Source: Spirochaetales bacterium (GTDB lineage Bacteria; Spirochaetota; Spirochaetia; CADAEX01). Taken from it: DNA of 64,000 bases. A program made the translations under genes and the position numbers. This document shows, one piece after another, positions 1-9,862 of the stretch. Where the stretch lies: assembly GCA_024233785.1 (NCBI GenBank), contig JACKPD010000006.1, forward strand, positions 1 through 64,000, read 5' to 3'. The notes under the pieces were generated by a model. That model saw only the letters and a list, made by a program, of their open reading frames with translations, did not search any database and had not been told where the DNA came from. Position 1 is the stretch's first letter. Each line of letters opens with the position of its first letter.

Positions 1-83
1 AAAAAATTATACATAGTACAACAGGTAATTTTCTCATAAATCTATTTTAACCTGACAGGTGTATACAGTCCAGTTTAAATATT

Positions 84-1430
84 ATGCATAAATCATATAA
101 GTGGCGGAAACCTGTTTTTAAGTGTATAATCAAAATTGTGCAGCTAATAATATTAATAGGTAATATCAGAAAATATATTTTTTATTTTTTTATATTTCTG
201 TTTATCATAACACTTGTTTATCTACTCTCATTATATTCATTTAAAAAAGTCGAGGATCTTGTTTCATACCGGGTTGAAATAAGCAGAATATATGAAAAAT
301 GGCTTGTTGTAAAATCTGATGCCCTCAGCTACCTTAAATCCGACAAGCAGGAAAACATAAAAGCAAAACTTAATCAAAGTCTTGAAATATTTGAAAGGGA
401 TTTTCTTTTTTTCTCAAGGACTGAATTTAATGCATTAAAAAAAGAATCTCCTGAGATTTTTGAAAACAGCAGACTTCTAATTAATTCATGGCAGAGGGTT
501 CAGGAAAATGTAAGGGAAATTATTCAGACAGACAGCAGTTTTGAAAATTTCAGCAGGCAGATTTACTGGATATCAAATGATACAGTTGTTTTCGAACAGC
601 ATCTGAAAGAAATTCTATTCTGGTTTGATTCCTACAACAGGAGCCAGATGCTTTTTCACTGGAGATCATTCTATTTTTTTGCTGTTGCAATAATCCTCGC
701 ATCATTATTTGCAGCAAGACTTGGAAGAAAATATTTGAAGGAGAAAATTGAAAAGGAGAAAACCCTTGATTTGATGCATTCGATTGTATCTGAACGGGAA
801 TCTGAAAGATTAAAAATTGCTCTTGAGATACACGACACAATAATACAGGATCTCACATTTTCCAGAATGCTTTGCGGGGATTTAAGTAATTCACTTCTGC
901 GCATGGAAACTCAGCTGAAACTTGATGAACTTACAAAAATTATCATGAAGGCGATAAAGCAGATCAGGGAAATCACATATGACCTTATGCCGCCGGAACT
1001 TGAAAACAATGATATTGAGAGCATCTTTTCAAACTACTGCAGGAATTTTATGAATAAAAGCGGTATAAATACAATACTTAATGTTACCGGCTTTAAAAAT
1101 ATTAGAATCAATGATTCACAGAGACTGACACTTTACAGGATACTTCAGGAGTGCCTGACAAATTCAAGAAAACACTCCGGGGCTAAAAACATATCGGTAA
1201 AACTTTTACTTACATATCCGTATATTATCTTCAGAGCATCTGATGACGGAAAAGGGATTGATCAAAATATAATTGATAAAAATCCTGATCAGCGTTTTCA
1301 TATCGGGCTTAAGGGGATACAGGAACGGGTTGCCATGTTCGACGGCGAGATGAACATCCAAAATATCCCGGGAAGAGGATTTTCAATTAGAATTAAAATG
1401 AAGCTGAGGGAGATACAGGATGAAAAATAA
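84..1430 (+). CDS. Membrane sensor histidine kinase (NarX/DegS type)
   Basis: Sensor kinase that should autophosphorylate and pass phosphate to the response regulator encoded next. Two membrane spans (about residues 28-53 and 190-211) enclose a roughly 135-residue extracytoplasmic region with no sensor domain I recognise. The cytoplasmic half has a HisKA_3 dimerisation box with the phosphoacceptor H250 in EIHDTIIQDL. A HATPase_c domain follows, with an N-box (LQECLTNSRKH), a DDGKGID motif and GLKGIQERV. Its last 11 bases overlap the response regulator gene, so the pair is co-transcribed. No clear ribosome binding site precedes the ATG, so the start is the least certain part. The signal and target genes cannot be read from the sequence. 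Confidence 0.9.
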   Translation: MHKSYKWRKPVFKCIIKIVQLIILIGNIRKYIFYFFIFLFIITLVYLLSLYSFKKVEDLVSYRVEISRIYEKWLVVKSDALSYLKSDKQENIKAKLNQSLEIFERDFLFFSRTEFNALKKESPEIFENSRLLINSWQRVQENVREIIQTDSSFENFSRQIYWISNDTVVFEQHLKEILFWFDSYNRSQMLFHWRSFYFFAVAIILASLFAARLGRKYLKEKIEKEKTLDLMHSIVSERESERLKIALEIHDTIIQDLTFSRMLCGDLSNSLLRMETQLKLDELTKIIMKAIKQIREITYDLMPPELENNDIESIFSNYCRNFMNKSGINTILNVTGFKNIRINDSQRLTLYRILQECLTNSRKHSGAKNISVKLLLTYPYIIFRASDDGKGIDQNIIDKNPDQRFHIGLKGIQERVAMFDGEMNIQNIPGRGFSIRIKMKLREIQDEK

Positions 1431-2094
1431 TTACACTGTAGTAATAATTGATGACCATCACCTCATCCGTGAAGGATTAAAATCAGTTATTGATAAAAGC
1501 AGAAAACTTACTGTTGCTGGAGAGGCTGATAACGTTGATGACGGGTATGATCTTGTTATGAAAATCAAACCCGATATTGTACTGCTTGATCTTATACTGC
1601 ACGGATCTTCAGGCCTTGAGCTTGGAAAACGGCTGCTCAAAGCTGACCAGGATTTAAAAATAATTGCAATAACAATGCATTCTAAAATTCAGTATATTAT
1701 CAGCGCGCTTGAAAACGGCATCAAGGGCTATATTCTCAAGGACACATCCCCGGAAATTATTCTAAAAGGAATTGAAAAAGTTTTAGAGGGTGAAATATTT
1801 ATTGACAGCTATATTTCGAATAAGGTTATTTCCAGACTTATACAGAAAGGCGACGGCACCGGCGAGATATTCAGCAGCAAGCCGTATGAATCACTTTCGA
1901 CAAGGGAGCAGGAGGTTTTAAGGCTTCTTGTTAACGGGGTATCGATAAAGCAGATCGGGAATGAACTTTTTATAAGCTCAAAGACAGTTGAAAATCACAA
2001 AGCAAGTATAATGGCAAAGCTTAAATGCAAAAACATGGTTGAACTTGTGAGATTTGCTTTTGAGATAGGACTTGTAGACAGTTCAGATAACTGA
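1420..2094 (+). CDS. Response regulator, NarL/LuxR family
   Basis: DNA-binding partner of the preceding kinase. The receiver domain (about residues 5-120) has the acidic pair D11-D12, the phosphoacceptor D57 in IVLLDL, a conserved T in IAITMH and K in YILKD. The C-terminal LuxR-type helix-turn-helix (about 155-215) contains LSTREQEVLRLLVNG and SSKTVENHKASIMAKL, the recognition region. Length (224 residues) is normal for the family. The 3' end overlaps the convergent MFS gene by 12 bp, so no terminator fits between them and antisense read-through is likely. Confidence 0.93.
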   Translation: MKNNYTVVIIDDHHLIREGLKSVIDKSRKLTVAGEADNVDDGYDLVMKIKPDIVLLDLILHGSSGLELGKRLLKADQDLKIIAITMHSKIQYIISALENGIKGYILKDTSPEIILKGIEKVLEGEIFIDSYISNKVISRLIQKGDGTGEIFSSKPYESLSTREQEVLRLLVNGVSIKQIGNELFISSKTVENHKASIMAKLKCKNMVELVRFAFEIGLVDSSDN

Positions 2095-3351
2095 CCCTGC
2101 CTGTTTATCATTCTTCTCAATCAGATAAACAGAACCTGCAGCTGCAGCAAGCATCATTGATAATACAAGGAACATCAGGTCGATTCCAGTATATGGGAGC
2201 AGGAAAAAAGCAAGCGGAGGGCCGGCTGCACTGGCAAGGTCTCCTGCCGTAAGAACAAATCCTATTGCCCGCCCCTGCCGGTTTGCTCCTGCCATATCGC
2301 CGGCGATTGTTCTCATCAGCACATTGATGCTGCTTCCCGGTACAGAACCCAGCAGAAGCCCGGCGAATATTAAAACAGGAAGCTTAAGTGTAATCATAAA
2401 AAGACCCAGGCTACCGCATAACAGGCAAATTACGACAGCAGACCACCTGTCTTTGAATCTGTCAGAAAGGAAACCGGCAGCCGGGGCTGATATCATGCTG
2501 ATTAGTGTTTTTGAGCTGCTTATAATGCCTGTCAGAGTTGAAATACCTAATAACGCAAACCCAGGAGATATTTTATCTCTTGTTATAACACTCAATAGAG
2601 CGGCAACAAAGCCTGAAAAGACAAACCTTGATATACCCAGGACTCCTGCCGCAAGGTAGATTTTTTTATTAAACTTTATTTTATAATCTTTTTTTATATC
2701 TGAGAACGATGGGTTTGGGTAAACTGCTTCATTAAGCGCCGGCATAAATATATAAACGGCAATAACGCTTGCAAGTGATATTGAACCATTGGCAGCCATT
2801 GCTCCCCGGTAACCGATAATATCGGAAAGAAACCCGCCGAGAAAAGACCCGAATGCGCTTCCTGCCAGAGTCCAGACATGATAGAGCCCTATCCATTTAC
2901 CCCTGTTTTGAGGATTTGTTTCCGCAAGCAGTATACTTGTACCGCCGATTGAGATTCCTGACCAGGCAACGCCCCATAATATCCTGGCCAAAAAGAGAGG
3001 CCAGAATCCTGTAAATGCGGCATAGGATAGAGTCGAAAGTGATCCTGCAAGCAGCGAGAGGATAAAAAGTTCTCTCTTTCTTCCAAAATCAAAAAGGTAT
3101 CCTGAAATTGTGTTTGAAAAAAGTCTGACAAAACGGTTGATTCCCATCAGGATGCCGACTGCGGCAAGGGTTATTCCTGCCGCCTCAATATGCAGGGGCA
3201 GGATTGTATAGATTGTACTGTCGCCGAGCATGGACATCGCCGAGCCGAATCCAAGGGGAATAATAATTCTGTAAAAACTTTTATCTTTCAATGTCAATAT
3301 TTTATTTGACAACAGTCGGATCCAGATTATCCCTGACCCAGTCACCGACAA
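2083..3351 (-). CDS. MFS family transporter
   Basis: Predicted 12-span major facilitator carrier. The sequence is strongly hydrophobic with the loop 2-3 motif DFGRKRELF and a second half repeating the pattern (SDRFKDRW). The longest frame begins with TTG at 3351, inside the upstream ABC permease gene. The true start may be one of the TTG codons near 3297 or 3291, which still precede the first span; no good ribosome binding site marks any of them. Position as last gene of the peptide-type ABC operon suggests it moves a related compound or a breakdown product, but the substrate is unknown. Confidence 0.85.
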   Translation of the reverse strand: MSVTGSGIIWIRLLSNKILTLKDKSFYRIIIPLGFGSAMSMLGDSTIYTILPLHIEAAGITLAAVGILMGINRFVRLFSNTISGYLFDFGRKRELFILSLLAGSLSTLSYAAFTGFWPLFLARILWGVAWSGISIGGTSILLAETNPQNRGKWIGLYHVWTLAGSAFGSFLGGFLSDIIGYRGAMAANGSISLASVIAVYIFMPALNEAVYPNPSFSDIKKDYKIKFNKKIYLAAGVLGISRFVFSGFVAALLSVITRDKISPGFALLGISTLTGIISSSKTLISMISAPAAGFLSDRFKDRWSAVVICLLCGSLGLFMITLKLPVLIFAGLLLGSVPGSSINVLMRTIAGDMAGANRQGRAIGFVLTAGDLASAAGPPLAFFLLPYTGIDLMFLVLSMMLAAAAGSVYLIEKNDKQAGSVI

Positions 3352-4159
3352 TACTCATAGCCAGTGTAGTCAGAAAAATAACTATACCTGGAATAACAGC
3401 CATCCACCATTGAGACATAAGGTATCCTCTTCCATAAGCCATCATGCTGCCGAGGCTTGTCTCCGGAGGCTGTATCCCCAGCCCGATGAAACTCAAAGAA
3501 GTTTCAACTATGATTTTCTGCGGGAAATTAAGGGTAAACTGCACAATAATAATATTTGAGACATTCGGGAAAATATGCCTTGCATAAATTCTGAACGGAG
3601 TCGCTCCAAGCTGTTTGACAGCAACAGCATAGCCGTCCTCCTGGGCTGAAAGCGCCATTCCCCTGGCAAGACGCGCAAACCGCATCCACCCCTGTATACC
3701 CAGCAGGATAACAAAAAGAATAATATTGTTGCCGAAAAAAGCAAGAACCAGGAGAGCCATTATCATGAACGGCATTGCATACTGAAAATCAACAAGAGTC
3801 ATAAGTATCTCATCAACAATACCCTTGAAATGCGCAGCAATAAATCCGACAATTGTCCCGAGTACCGCTGTTATAATCGACCCGATAAATGCGACTGTAA
3901 GGCTGGTATAAATTGAGCGTATCAGCCTGCTTAAAGTATCCCTGCCGAGAGCATCTGTTCCGAAAAATCCCTGATCTCCACCCATAAAAGAAGGAGGGGC
4001 AAGCCTGTTAACAAGATCAGTTGCCACGGGATCTTGAGGCATTATGAATTTATGAAATATAGCTATCAGAAAAACAGCAATAATCCATACTATCGCGATA
4101 AAAATCAGAGGGGGGACTTTTCTGAAAAACTCTTTAACAGCATTTTTCTGTTTCAGCAT
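3302..4159 (-). CDS. Peptide/nickel-type ABC importer permease (DppC-like)
   Basis: Inner-membrane subunit of a DppBCDF/OppBCDF-type importer. An N-terminal span (about residues 17-38) is followed by an extracytoplasmic stretch containing FFGTDALGRDTLSRLI, typical of DppC/OppC. The BPD_transp_1 core follows, with the coupling-helix region AVKQLGATPFRIYARHIFPN. Length (285) is normal. The gene follows the DppB-like permease with a 1-base gap, and its end overlaps the MFS frame. The ligand could be peptide, nickel chelate or sugar oligomer; the family is broad. Confidence 0.93.
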   Translation of the reverse strand: MLKQKNAVKEFFRKVPPLIFIAIVWIIAVFLIAIFHKFIMPQDPVATDLVNRLAPPSFMGGDQGFFGTDALGRDTLSRLIRSIYTSLTVAFIGSIITAVLGTIVGFIAAHFKGIVDEILMTLVDFQYAMPFMIMALLVLAFFGNNIILFVILLGIQGWMRFARLARGMALSAQEDGYAVAVKQLGATPFRIYARHIFPNVSNIIIVQFTLNFPQKIIVETSLSFIGLGIQPPETSLGSMMAYGRGYLMSQWWMAVIPGIVIFLTTLAMSIVGDWVRDNLDPTVVK

Positions 4160-4160
4160 A

Positions 4161-5093
4161 TTATACCCCTCCCTTTTTTGTTCTTATGCGGGGATCAAGA
4201 ATGCCATAAAGAATATCAACAATCAGGTTTGCAGTAACAATAGTAATACTTAAAAGCATTACTATAGCCTGAACAACAGACAGGTCTCTTGCCCCTACAG
4301 AAGTAACAAGCAGCCTGCCCACCCCCGGCCAGGCAAATACTGTTTCAATGACAATACTCCCTGCAATAATTCTCCCTACCGTTGCTCCTATTATGGTTAT
4401 TACAGGTATTGCCGCGTTAGGCAGGGCATGCCCGTAAATAACCCTGTTTCTCGAAAGGCCTCCAGCTATTGCTGTCCTTATATAGGGTTTGTTAAGAACA
4501 GACAGCATTGATGATCTGGTAAACCGTGAATAGGACCCGATATAGGCAAGGCCTGTTGTAAGCAGAGGCAGTATGATATGTTTCCAGGAATCGCTCCCGC
4601 TGCTCGGCAGTATTTTAAGTTTAACACTGAAAAGAAGGATCAGAAGGATACCCAGGAAAAAGTTAGGCATACTGAACCCGAAAACAGCGGTTCCCATTGT
4701 AAAGCGGTCAATAAATGTATTCCTGTTAAGCGCGGCTTTAACTCCCATGGGAATTGCAATAATTACAGCAAATACAATTGACAGCGTCATAAGGTAAACA
4801 GTTTTAGGAAGTCTTTCTGCCATAATATCAGTAACCGGCCTCCTGTCTCTGTATGACTGCCCGAAATTGCCTTTAAGAATATTAAGCCAGTAAACGCCAT
4901 ATTGCTCATAAAGCGGTTTATCAAGTCCCCACATGGATCTGAAATGTTCAATATCCTGCTGCGTAGCATCCTCAGGCAGCATAGCCTGTGCCGGGTCGCC
5001 GGTTGCTCTTAAAACTACGAAGACAAACGTTACTACAAGTACCATTGTAAAAAGAGCTCTTGCAATTTTACCAAGAAAATATGTTATATGCAT
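4161..5093 (-). CDS. Peptide/nickel-type ABC importer permease (DppB-like)
   Basis: Partner of the DppC-like subunit, forming the membrane channel. The N terminus has one span followed by the family motif DPAQAMLPEDAT and the loop MWGLDKPLYEQYGVYW, both typical of DppB/OppB. The core ends with a coupling region (RNRVIYGHALPNAAIPV) and the FAWPGVGRLLVTSVGARD motif. Length (310) is standard. It lies 9 bases after the second ATPase gene. All subunits needed for an importer are present in order: receptor, ATPase, ATPase, permease B, permease C. Confidence 0.93.
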   Translation of the reverse strand: MHITYFLGKIARALFTMVLVVTFVFVVLRATGDPAQAMLPEDATQQDIEHFRSMWGLDKPLYEQYGVYWLNILKGNFGQSYRDRRPVTDIMAERLPKTVYLMTLSIVFAVIIAIPMGVKAALNRNTFIDRFTMGTAVFGFSMPNFFLGILLILLFSVKLKILPSSGSDSWKHIILPLLTTGLAYIGSYSRFTRSSMLSVLNKPYIRTAIAGGLSRNRVIYGHALPNAAIPVITIIGATVGRIIAGSIVIETVFAWPGVGRLLVTSVGARDLSVVQAIVMLLSITIVTANLIVDILYGILDPRIRTKKGGV

Positions 5094-5102
5094 TTTTCAA
5101 CC

Positions 5103-6113
5103 TCACAGCTCACCGGGCCTGTAGCAGGCCACCTTATGATTATTTCCTTTATCTTCAAGCAAAGGCTCATTTTCCCGGCATTTATCTATTGCTATCGGGC
5201 ATCTTGGGGAAAAACGGCAGCCCCGGGGAAGGTTTACCGGGCTCGGAGGTTCTCCCGGAAGAATGATTCTTTCCTTTTTAAAAGAAGGATCCGGTACTGG
5301 AATTGATGCTATCAGTGCTTTAGTGTACGGATGAGCTGTATTTTTAAAAAGTTCTCCGCATTCAGCCTCTTCAACAATTTTACCAAGATACATGACAGCA
5401 ACCCTGTTGCATATATAACGGATAATTCTTAAATCGTGACTTATAAAAATATAAGTAAGACCGCGATCCTTTTGTATTTCTTTAAGCAGGTTGATAACCT
5501 GTGCCTGTATAGATACATCCAACGCGGAGACAGGTTCATCACATACAAGCAGATCAGGTTCAAGAATAAGCGCTCTTGCAAGGACAGCCCGCTGCCTCTG
5601 GCCTCCGCTTATTTCATGAGGGAACCTGTCATACATATAATCTTCCATGCCGACAGAAGCAAGAATTTTTATTACTTTTTCTCTTCTTTCGCGGGGAATC
5701 CCGATTTTGTGAATATCAAGAGGTTCTTTAATCTGTTTCCCAATTGTCATATAAGGGTCAAGTGCACCCAGGGGGTCCTGAAAAATCATCTGCATATCTT
5801 CCCTCAAAGCTCTCCACTTTGCAGGTTTCAAGTTAGTCATTTCAAGTCCCCTATAAAGCACTTCGCCGGATGTAGGAGATATCATATTAAGAACAAGTTT
5901 TGCTGTAGTTGACTTTCCGCAGCCGCTTTCCCCGACTATCCCGAATGTTTCACCTTTTTTTACATTAAAATTAATCCCGTCTACAGCCCGGAGTCTTCTT
6001 TTTTTTCCGAACATTGTTTCGCTCTTAACAGAAAAATGACAGATAAGGTCTTTTATTTGCATGATAGAGCTGCTGTTTTTATTTTTATCCAGGTTTATTA
6101 TTCCGGTTGTCAT
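5103..6113 (-). CDS. Peptide-type ABC importer ATPase (DppF/OppF-like)
   Basis: Cytoplasmic ATPase that powers the importer. Walker A is GESGCGKST, the signature is ISGGQRQRAVLARAL, Walker B is LLVCDEPVSALD, and the H-loop is ISHDL. The C-terminal oligopeptide extension carries the cysteine set of this subfamily (PRGCRFSPRCPIA, then C in KCRENEP and VACYRP), which in relatives binds an iron-sulphur cluster. A GTG lies two codons upstream, but ATG at 6113 with GAGG 5 bases before it is the better start. A stem-loop is not visible between this and neighbouring genes. Confidence 0.93.
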   Translation of the reverse strand: MTTGIINLDKNKNSSSIMQIKDLICHFSVKSETMFGKKRRLRAVDGINFNVKKGETFGIVGESGCGKSTTAKLVLNMISPTSGEVLYRGLEMTNLKPAKWRALREDMQMIFQDPLGALDPYMTIGKQIKEPLDIHKIGIPRERREKVIKILASVGMEDYMYDRFPHEISGGQRQRAVLARALILEPDLLVCDEPVSALDVSIQAQVINLLKEIQKDRGLTYIFISHDLRIIRYICNRVAVMYLGKIVEEAECGELFKNTAHPYTKALIASIPVPDPSFKKERIILPGEPPSPVNLPRGCRFSPRCPIAIDKCRENEPLLEDKGNNHKVACYRPGEL

Positions 6114-6141
6114 GAACACCTCATAGTTTTATATCTGTAAA

Positions 6142-7113
6142 TTATATTTCTGCGTGAAAACAGGCAGCTTTATGGTCTCCTGATCCCAGTGATTCAAGCA
6201 GGGGCTGTTTTTTTAGGCAGATTTCAGTGCTTCGGCTACATCTCGGCTGGAAGCAGCATCCTGAAGGACGGTTTTCTGGAGAAGGTACCACGCCCTCTAT
6301 AGGAACAAGAGGTCTTTCCTTATCATCAGTCATTCTGGGAAGAGATTTTAAAAGTCCCTGTGTATAAGGATGGGCCGGCTTTTTAAAAAGAACATCTACC
6401 GGTGCTTCTTCAACAACCAGGCCGGCATATAAAACAAAAACCCTCTCCACATTTTCTGCTATAACACCAAGATCATGCGTTATCAGAATAGTTGCCATAC
6501 CTCTTTCCCTGTTCAGCCTTTTAAGAAGAGAGAGGATCTGAGCCTGAACTGTAACATCAAGTGCTGTTGTAGGCTCATCTGCTATAAGAATATTTGGGTC
6601 GCCTGCCAGCGCCATGGCAATCATGACACGCTGGCAGAGACCGCCTGAAAGCTGATGGGGATAATCCTTTAACCTGTCTGCAGGATTTGCAATCCCCACC
6701 TGTTCGAGAAGAGAAACTGCCTTTTTACGGGCACTATCCGATGAAAGCCGGGAGTGCAGCTGAATTATCTCTATCAACTGCGAACCGATTTTTTTAACCG
6801 GGTTAAGAGATGTTACAGGGTCCTGGAAAATCATTGCGATCTCCTTTCCCCTTATTTTCCGTATGCCTGATTCTGAGAGATCCAGAAGCTCTGTCCCTTT
6901 ATAGCGGATAGATCCTGTTGTTTTAGCTGTTTCGCCTAGAATTCTCAAAATAGCCATACAGCTGACGCTTTTACCGCAGCCGCTTTCACCAACAAGCCCC
7001 ACAACTTCTTTTTCCCTTACAGAAAAATCAACTTTCTGGACCGCATTTATAGTTCTTCCGCCAGTCAGAAAATCAACACCAAGATTACTTACAGTCAAGA
7101 GATCACTGTTCAT
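6142..7113 (-). CDS. Peptide-type ABC importer ATPase (DppD/OppD-like)
   Basis: Second ATPase of the importer. Walker A is GESGCGKSVS; Walker B is ILIADEPTTALD; the H-loop is ITHDLGV. The ABC signature reads LSGGLCQRV, with L in place of the usual Q, a modest departure. The C-terminal extension has the GCCFQPRCSRS cysteine cluster seen in OppD/DppD relatives. It is 28 bases from the first ATPase gene and 31 bases downstream of the receptor gene, in line with one operon driven from upstream of the receptor. Confidence 0.92.
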   Translation of the reverse strand: MNSDLLTVSNLGVDFLTGGRTINAVQKVDFSVREKEVVGLVGESGCGKSVSCMAILRILGETAKTTGSIRYKGTELLDLSESGIRKIRGKEIAMIFQDPVTSLNPVKKIGSQLIEIIQLHSRLSSDSARKKAVSLLEQVGIANPADRLKDYPHQLSGGLCQRVMIAMALAGDPNILIADEPTTALDVTVQAQILSLLKRLNRERGMATILITHDLGVIAENVERVFVLYAGLVVEEAPVDVLFKKPAHPYTQGLLKSLPRMTDDKERPLVPIEGVVPSPENRPSGCCFQPRCSRSTEICLKKQPLLESLGSGDHKAACFHAEI

Positions 7114-7144
7114 CTGTACTCCCTTAAAAAATTGTCATTACTGT

Positions 7145-8725
7145 TTACTGTTTAAAATTTTCAGGCCCGAAATACATATAAACCTGTTTGTAAGCAGTCC
7201 AGTCAATACTCTTCTGCTTGGCTGATATTGATAAATTCATATAAAAATACAATCCGGGAGGATCTTCATCATAGATCTCAAGCATTCTGGCAAAAGCCTT
7301 ATATCTTTCCTTCTGATCAACACTTGTGTCAAGAACTTTTCCGAGTTCCATGAATTCATCTACAAGAGGACCTCTCCATCCGAGTACTTTATAGGGATCA
7401 TAACTTTTATTGTAGGTTCTCCAGAGGCATCCGGCAGGATCACCAAATGTATCTGTATTGGATGTATTTCTCATACCAAAATATCTTACGCCTTCTGTTT
7501 CATCCGCATTGACCTGTGCCCAGTTTTCCTTGATCTCTATCTGAACATTTATCCCTGCGGCTTTCCACATCTCTACCATGGTCTGAGCAACATTAACCTC
7601 GTTAGGGTAATAATCGTTCAAAATATAGTAGGGGATGACCTCTCCCTTATAAGCTGATTTTTTAACAAGCTTTTTGGCTTCCGCTAAATCATACTTAGGA
7701 TAAGGATGGTCTTTTACATACATGTCAGCATATCCGGGATCGTTAATACCGTTGGGTATTTTTGTCCTGCCTGCAAAAAGGTTTTTAACTATAAGTTCCC
7801 TGTCTAATGCCAGGGACATTGCCTTTCTTAAGTTGACATCCATATAGGGTTTTTTGATATTGAACATCGTAGCAAGAAAGCTGGCGATCGGGCCGCCTTC
7901 AATAGCAAGATTTTTTTCCTGTTCTATCGTCGGTATCAGGTCAATAGAAACATTACTGATTACCTGATAATCACCTGCCATCAATCCTGCAATTCTGGCT
8001 GATTCTTCAGGTACAGATCTGAATATTAGGGTATCAACATATGGTTTACCGCCCCAGTATTGTTCATGCGCTTTAAGAACAAGCTGGTCCCCTGACGCAA
8101 ATCTTTCTACCTTGAAAGGTCCTGTTCCTACAGGGTTGTTTGACCATTCTTCATAACTTTTAGCTTCCTGAAAAGCTCTTTTATTTATTATCTGAAACTG
8201 CGGAAGGCTTAACCTGTTTACAGCAAGAGGGTCAGTATCTTTTGAAATAATCCTTACAGTATAGGGGTCAATAATTTCAACCCTGTCAAAAAGGGCCCAG
8301 TATCCCCGTGCTCTTGTATGTCCGACAATCGGTTTTTCCCCGAAAAACCTTTCATCACTGAATGTCCATGCCACATCCTCGGCAGTAAACTCATCCCCGT
8401 TATGGAACTTGACTCCCTTTCTCAGCTTTAACTCCAGAGTCCTGTCATCAATACGCTTCCATGATTCAGCAAGGGAAGGCATAAACCCTTTGGTTCCCTT
8501 GAAGTCAAACTCAATAAGGTTGTTAAAAATATTGTACTGAACCCTGTATCTTGCCTGGGTAGTAGAAGCTCCTACTGTTAATGGTTCCGGCAGGGCCGGT
8601 ACAGCAACATTCATAGTGGTAATCTTTGCTGTTTCTGCCTTTACCTCTTGTTTACCACCTGCAAACATTACTGGTGAAAGAAATAAAAGTAATGCACATA
8701 AAAAAAGCAGTGTAGTTTTTTTCAT
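7145..8725 (-). CDS. Periplasmic peptide-type solute-binding protein (SBP_bac_5)
   Basis: Receptor that delivers ligand to the ABC channel. The signal peptide ends FAGGKQE, without a lipobox cysteine, so the product is predicted soluble in the periplasm after signal peptidase I cleavage. The body has the family signatures KLRKGVKFHNGDEFTAEDV (about residues 99-117) and a later segment YDLAEAKKLVKK. Length (526) is typical. An excellent ribosome binding site (GGAGG) precedes the ATG. The 158-base gap upstream of it to the XRE regulator gene should hold the promoter of the operon, but I could not assign the boxes convincingly. Ligand unknown. Confidence 0.92.
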   Translation of the reverse strand: MKKTTLLFLCALLLFLSPVMFAGGKQEVKAETAKITTMNVAVPALPEPLTVGASTTQARYRVQYNIFNNLIEFDFKGTKGFMPSLAESWKRIDDRTLELKLRKGVKFHNGDEFTAEDVAWTFSDERFFGEKPIVGHTRARGYWALFDRVEIIDPYTVRIISKDTDPLAVNRLSLPQFQIINKRAFQEAKSYEEWSNNPVGTGPFKVERFASGDQLVLKAHEQYWGGKPYVDTLIFRSVPEESARIAGLMAGDYQVISNVSIDLIPTIEQEKNLAIEGGPIASFLATMFNIKKPYMDVNLRKAMSLALDRELIVKNLFAGRTKIPNGINDPGYADMYVKDHPYPKYDLAEAKKLVKKSAYKGEVIPYYILNDYYPNEVNVAQTMVEMWKAAGINVQIEIKENWAQVNADETEGVRYFGMRNTSNTDTFGDPAGCLWRTYNKSYDPYKVLGWRGPLVDEFMELGKVLDTSVDQKERYKAFARMLEIYDEDPPGLYFYMNLSISAKQKSIDWTAYKQVYMYFGPENFKQ

Positions 8726-8883
8726 AATAGTTCCTCCATTATTAGATTATTATTTATTAATTGTATTACAGGAGGGTATAACACGGTATGAGGAATACAT
8801 TCTATTTTGATGAAAATATAGGAGTTTTCCCTATACATTATTTTCAGGAAAACTATTTACATTTGAAGCGGCAAAATGATCTA

Positions 8884-9849
8884 TTATGATTTCATGTTCA
8901 GCGAAATTGTTTTTTCAATATAGGATATCATGTTTTTCTTGTCAGTCAGGCTGCTTACAACATAATTTTCAAGATAATCATCCTTCTCAAAAGCGAAGTG
9001 TTCAAAAAGCTTTGTCGAATCGGTAGCAATGCCGAGAAGCCTGTCGCGTTCATTAATTCCGGTTACAGGTTTTGAATAGATATGGCCGCCGTAGCCGTAG
9101 ATAATCAGATTATTCTTATCAAAAGCTGCTTCGGTATCCTTGCAGTATTTTAATGTAAACCGCAGCCTCGGGCATTGCTCAATCAGATAAAAATTATAAT
9201 TGCGATGTCCGATGAAATTAATAAGCTCATTCAAATGTTTAATTACATAAGTTCTTTCAGGTTCATTCCTTTTTATTCTTGCCGCATACTCCTCAAAACA
9301 GTGTTTACAGACAATGTAGGTTACCTTGTATTTTTCCAGAAGCAGGACTAGAAGTTTTCTTCTTTCCACGGCAAGAAGTCTTTTAAGCTCGCTGTGGACA
9401 GGGTTTAGCTTGTCTCTTGCCCTGAGCTTGTCCCTGAAGGAAATATATTCCGGCGGTTCAAGCGTCGATGACGGTTTTTTGTTTATCAGGTATTTATCGC
9501 CGGGAATGCTTTCCAGGGTATAGAGCAGAAGCCCGTAATTGATATTTTCATAAAACGGCTGAAATCCTGTTATTTTTCTCGAACGGGCAATATTAAAAAA
9601 TATTTCAAAATCATCTTCATAAATTTCCTGAAACCTGTAATCCTTTAAAACCTGGTTTATCTCTTCAAGTGAATAATTAAGTCCAGCGCCTATCGCGATT
9701 ATCTTTTCCCTTCCAGGAGACATTATCTTCTCGTTACGAAGATAGTTGATATAGGTATTTGATACACCTGTTACTTTTGACAATTCATTCTGGGTAATTC
9801 CTCTCTTCAATAGCTGTTCTTTTCCAATTAGCTCTTTTATGGTTGTCAA
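8884..9849 (-). CDS. XRE-family transcription regulator with unknown C-terminal domain
   Basis: Predicted repressor or activator. An N-terminal helix-turn-helix (about residues 15-70) reads GITQNELSKVTGVSNTYINY, the Cro/CI pattern. Residues about 75-321 match no domain I know; they include a cysteine pair (VCKHC near the middle) and a basic, tyrosine-rich stretch. The frame starts with TTG, supported by AGGAG 7 bases upstream. A 20-bp perfect palindrome lies immediately upstream (9863-9882), suggesting autoregulation. It sits between the peptide importer operon and the phosphonatase-like operon, both on the same strand, and may control either. Confidence 0.75.
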   Translation of the reverse strand: MTTIKELIGKEQLLKRGITQNELSKVTGVSNTYINYLRNEKIMSPGREKIIAIGAGLNYSLEEINQVLKDYRFQEIYEDDFEIFFNIARSRKITGFQPFYENINYGLLLYTLESIPGDKYLINKKPSSTLEPPEYISFRDKLRARDKLNPVHSELKRLLAVERRKLLVLLLEKYKVTYIVCKHCFEEYAARIKRNEPERTYVIKHLNELINFIGHRNYNFYLIEQCPRLRFTLKYCKDTEAAFDKNNLIIYGYGGHIYSKPVTGINERDRLLGIATDSTKLFEHFAFEKDDYLENYVVSSLTDKKNMISYIEKTISLNMKS

Positions 9850-9862
9850 ATTAATACTCCTG

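Noticed and set aside
5436..5912. Open frame of 158 codons on the plus strand
   Set aside because: It is antisense to the conserved ATPase gene at 5103-6113, has no ribosome binding site and reads as a shadow frame.
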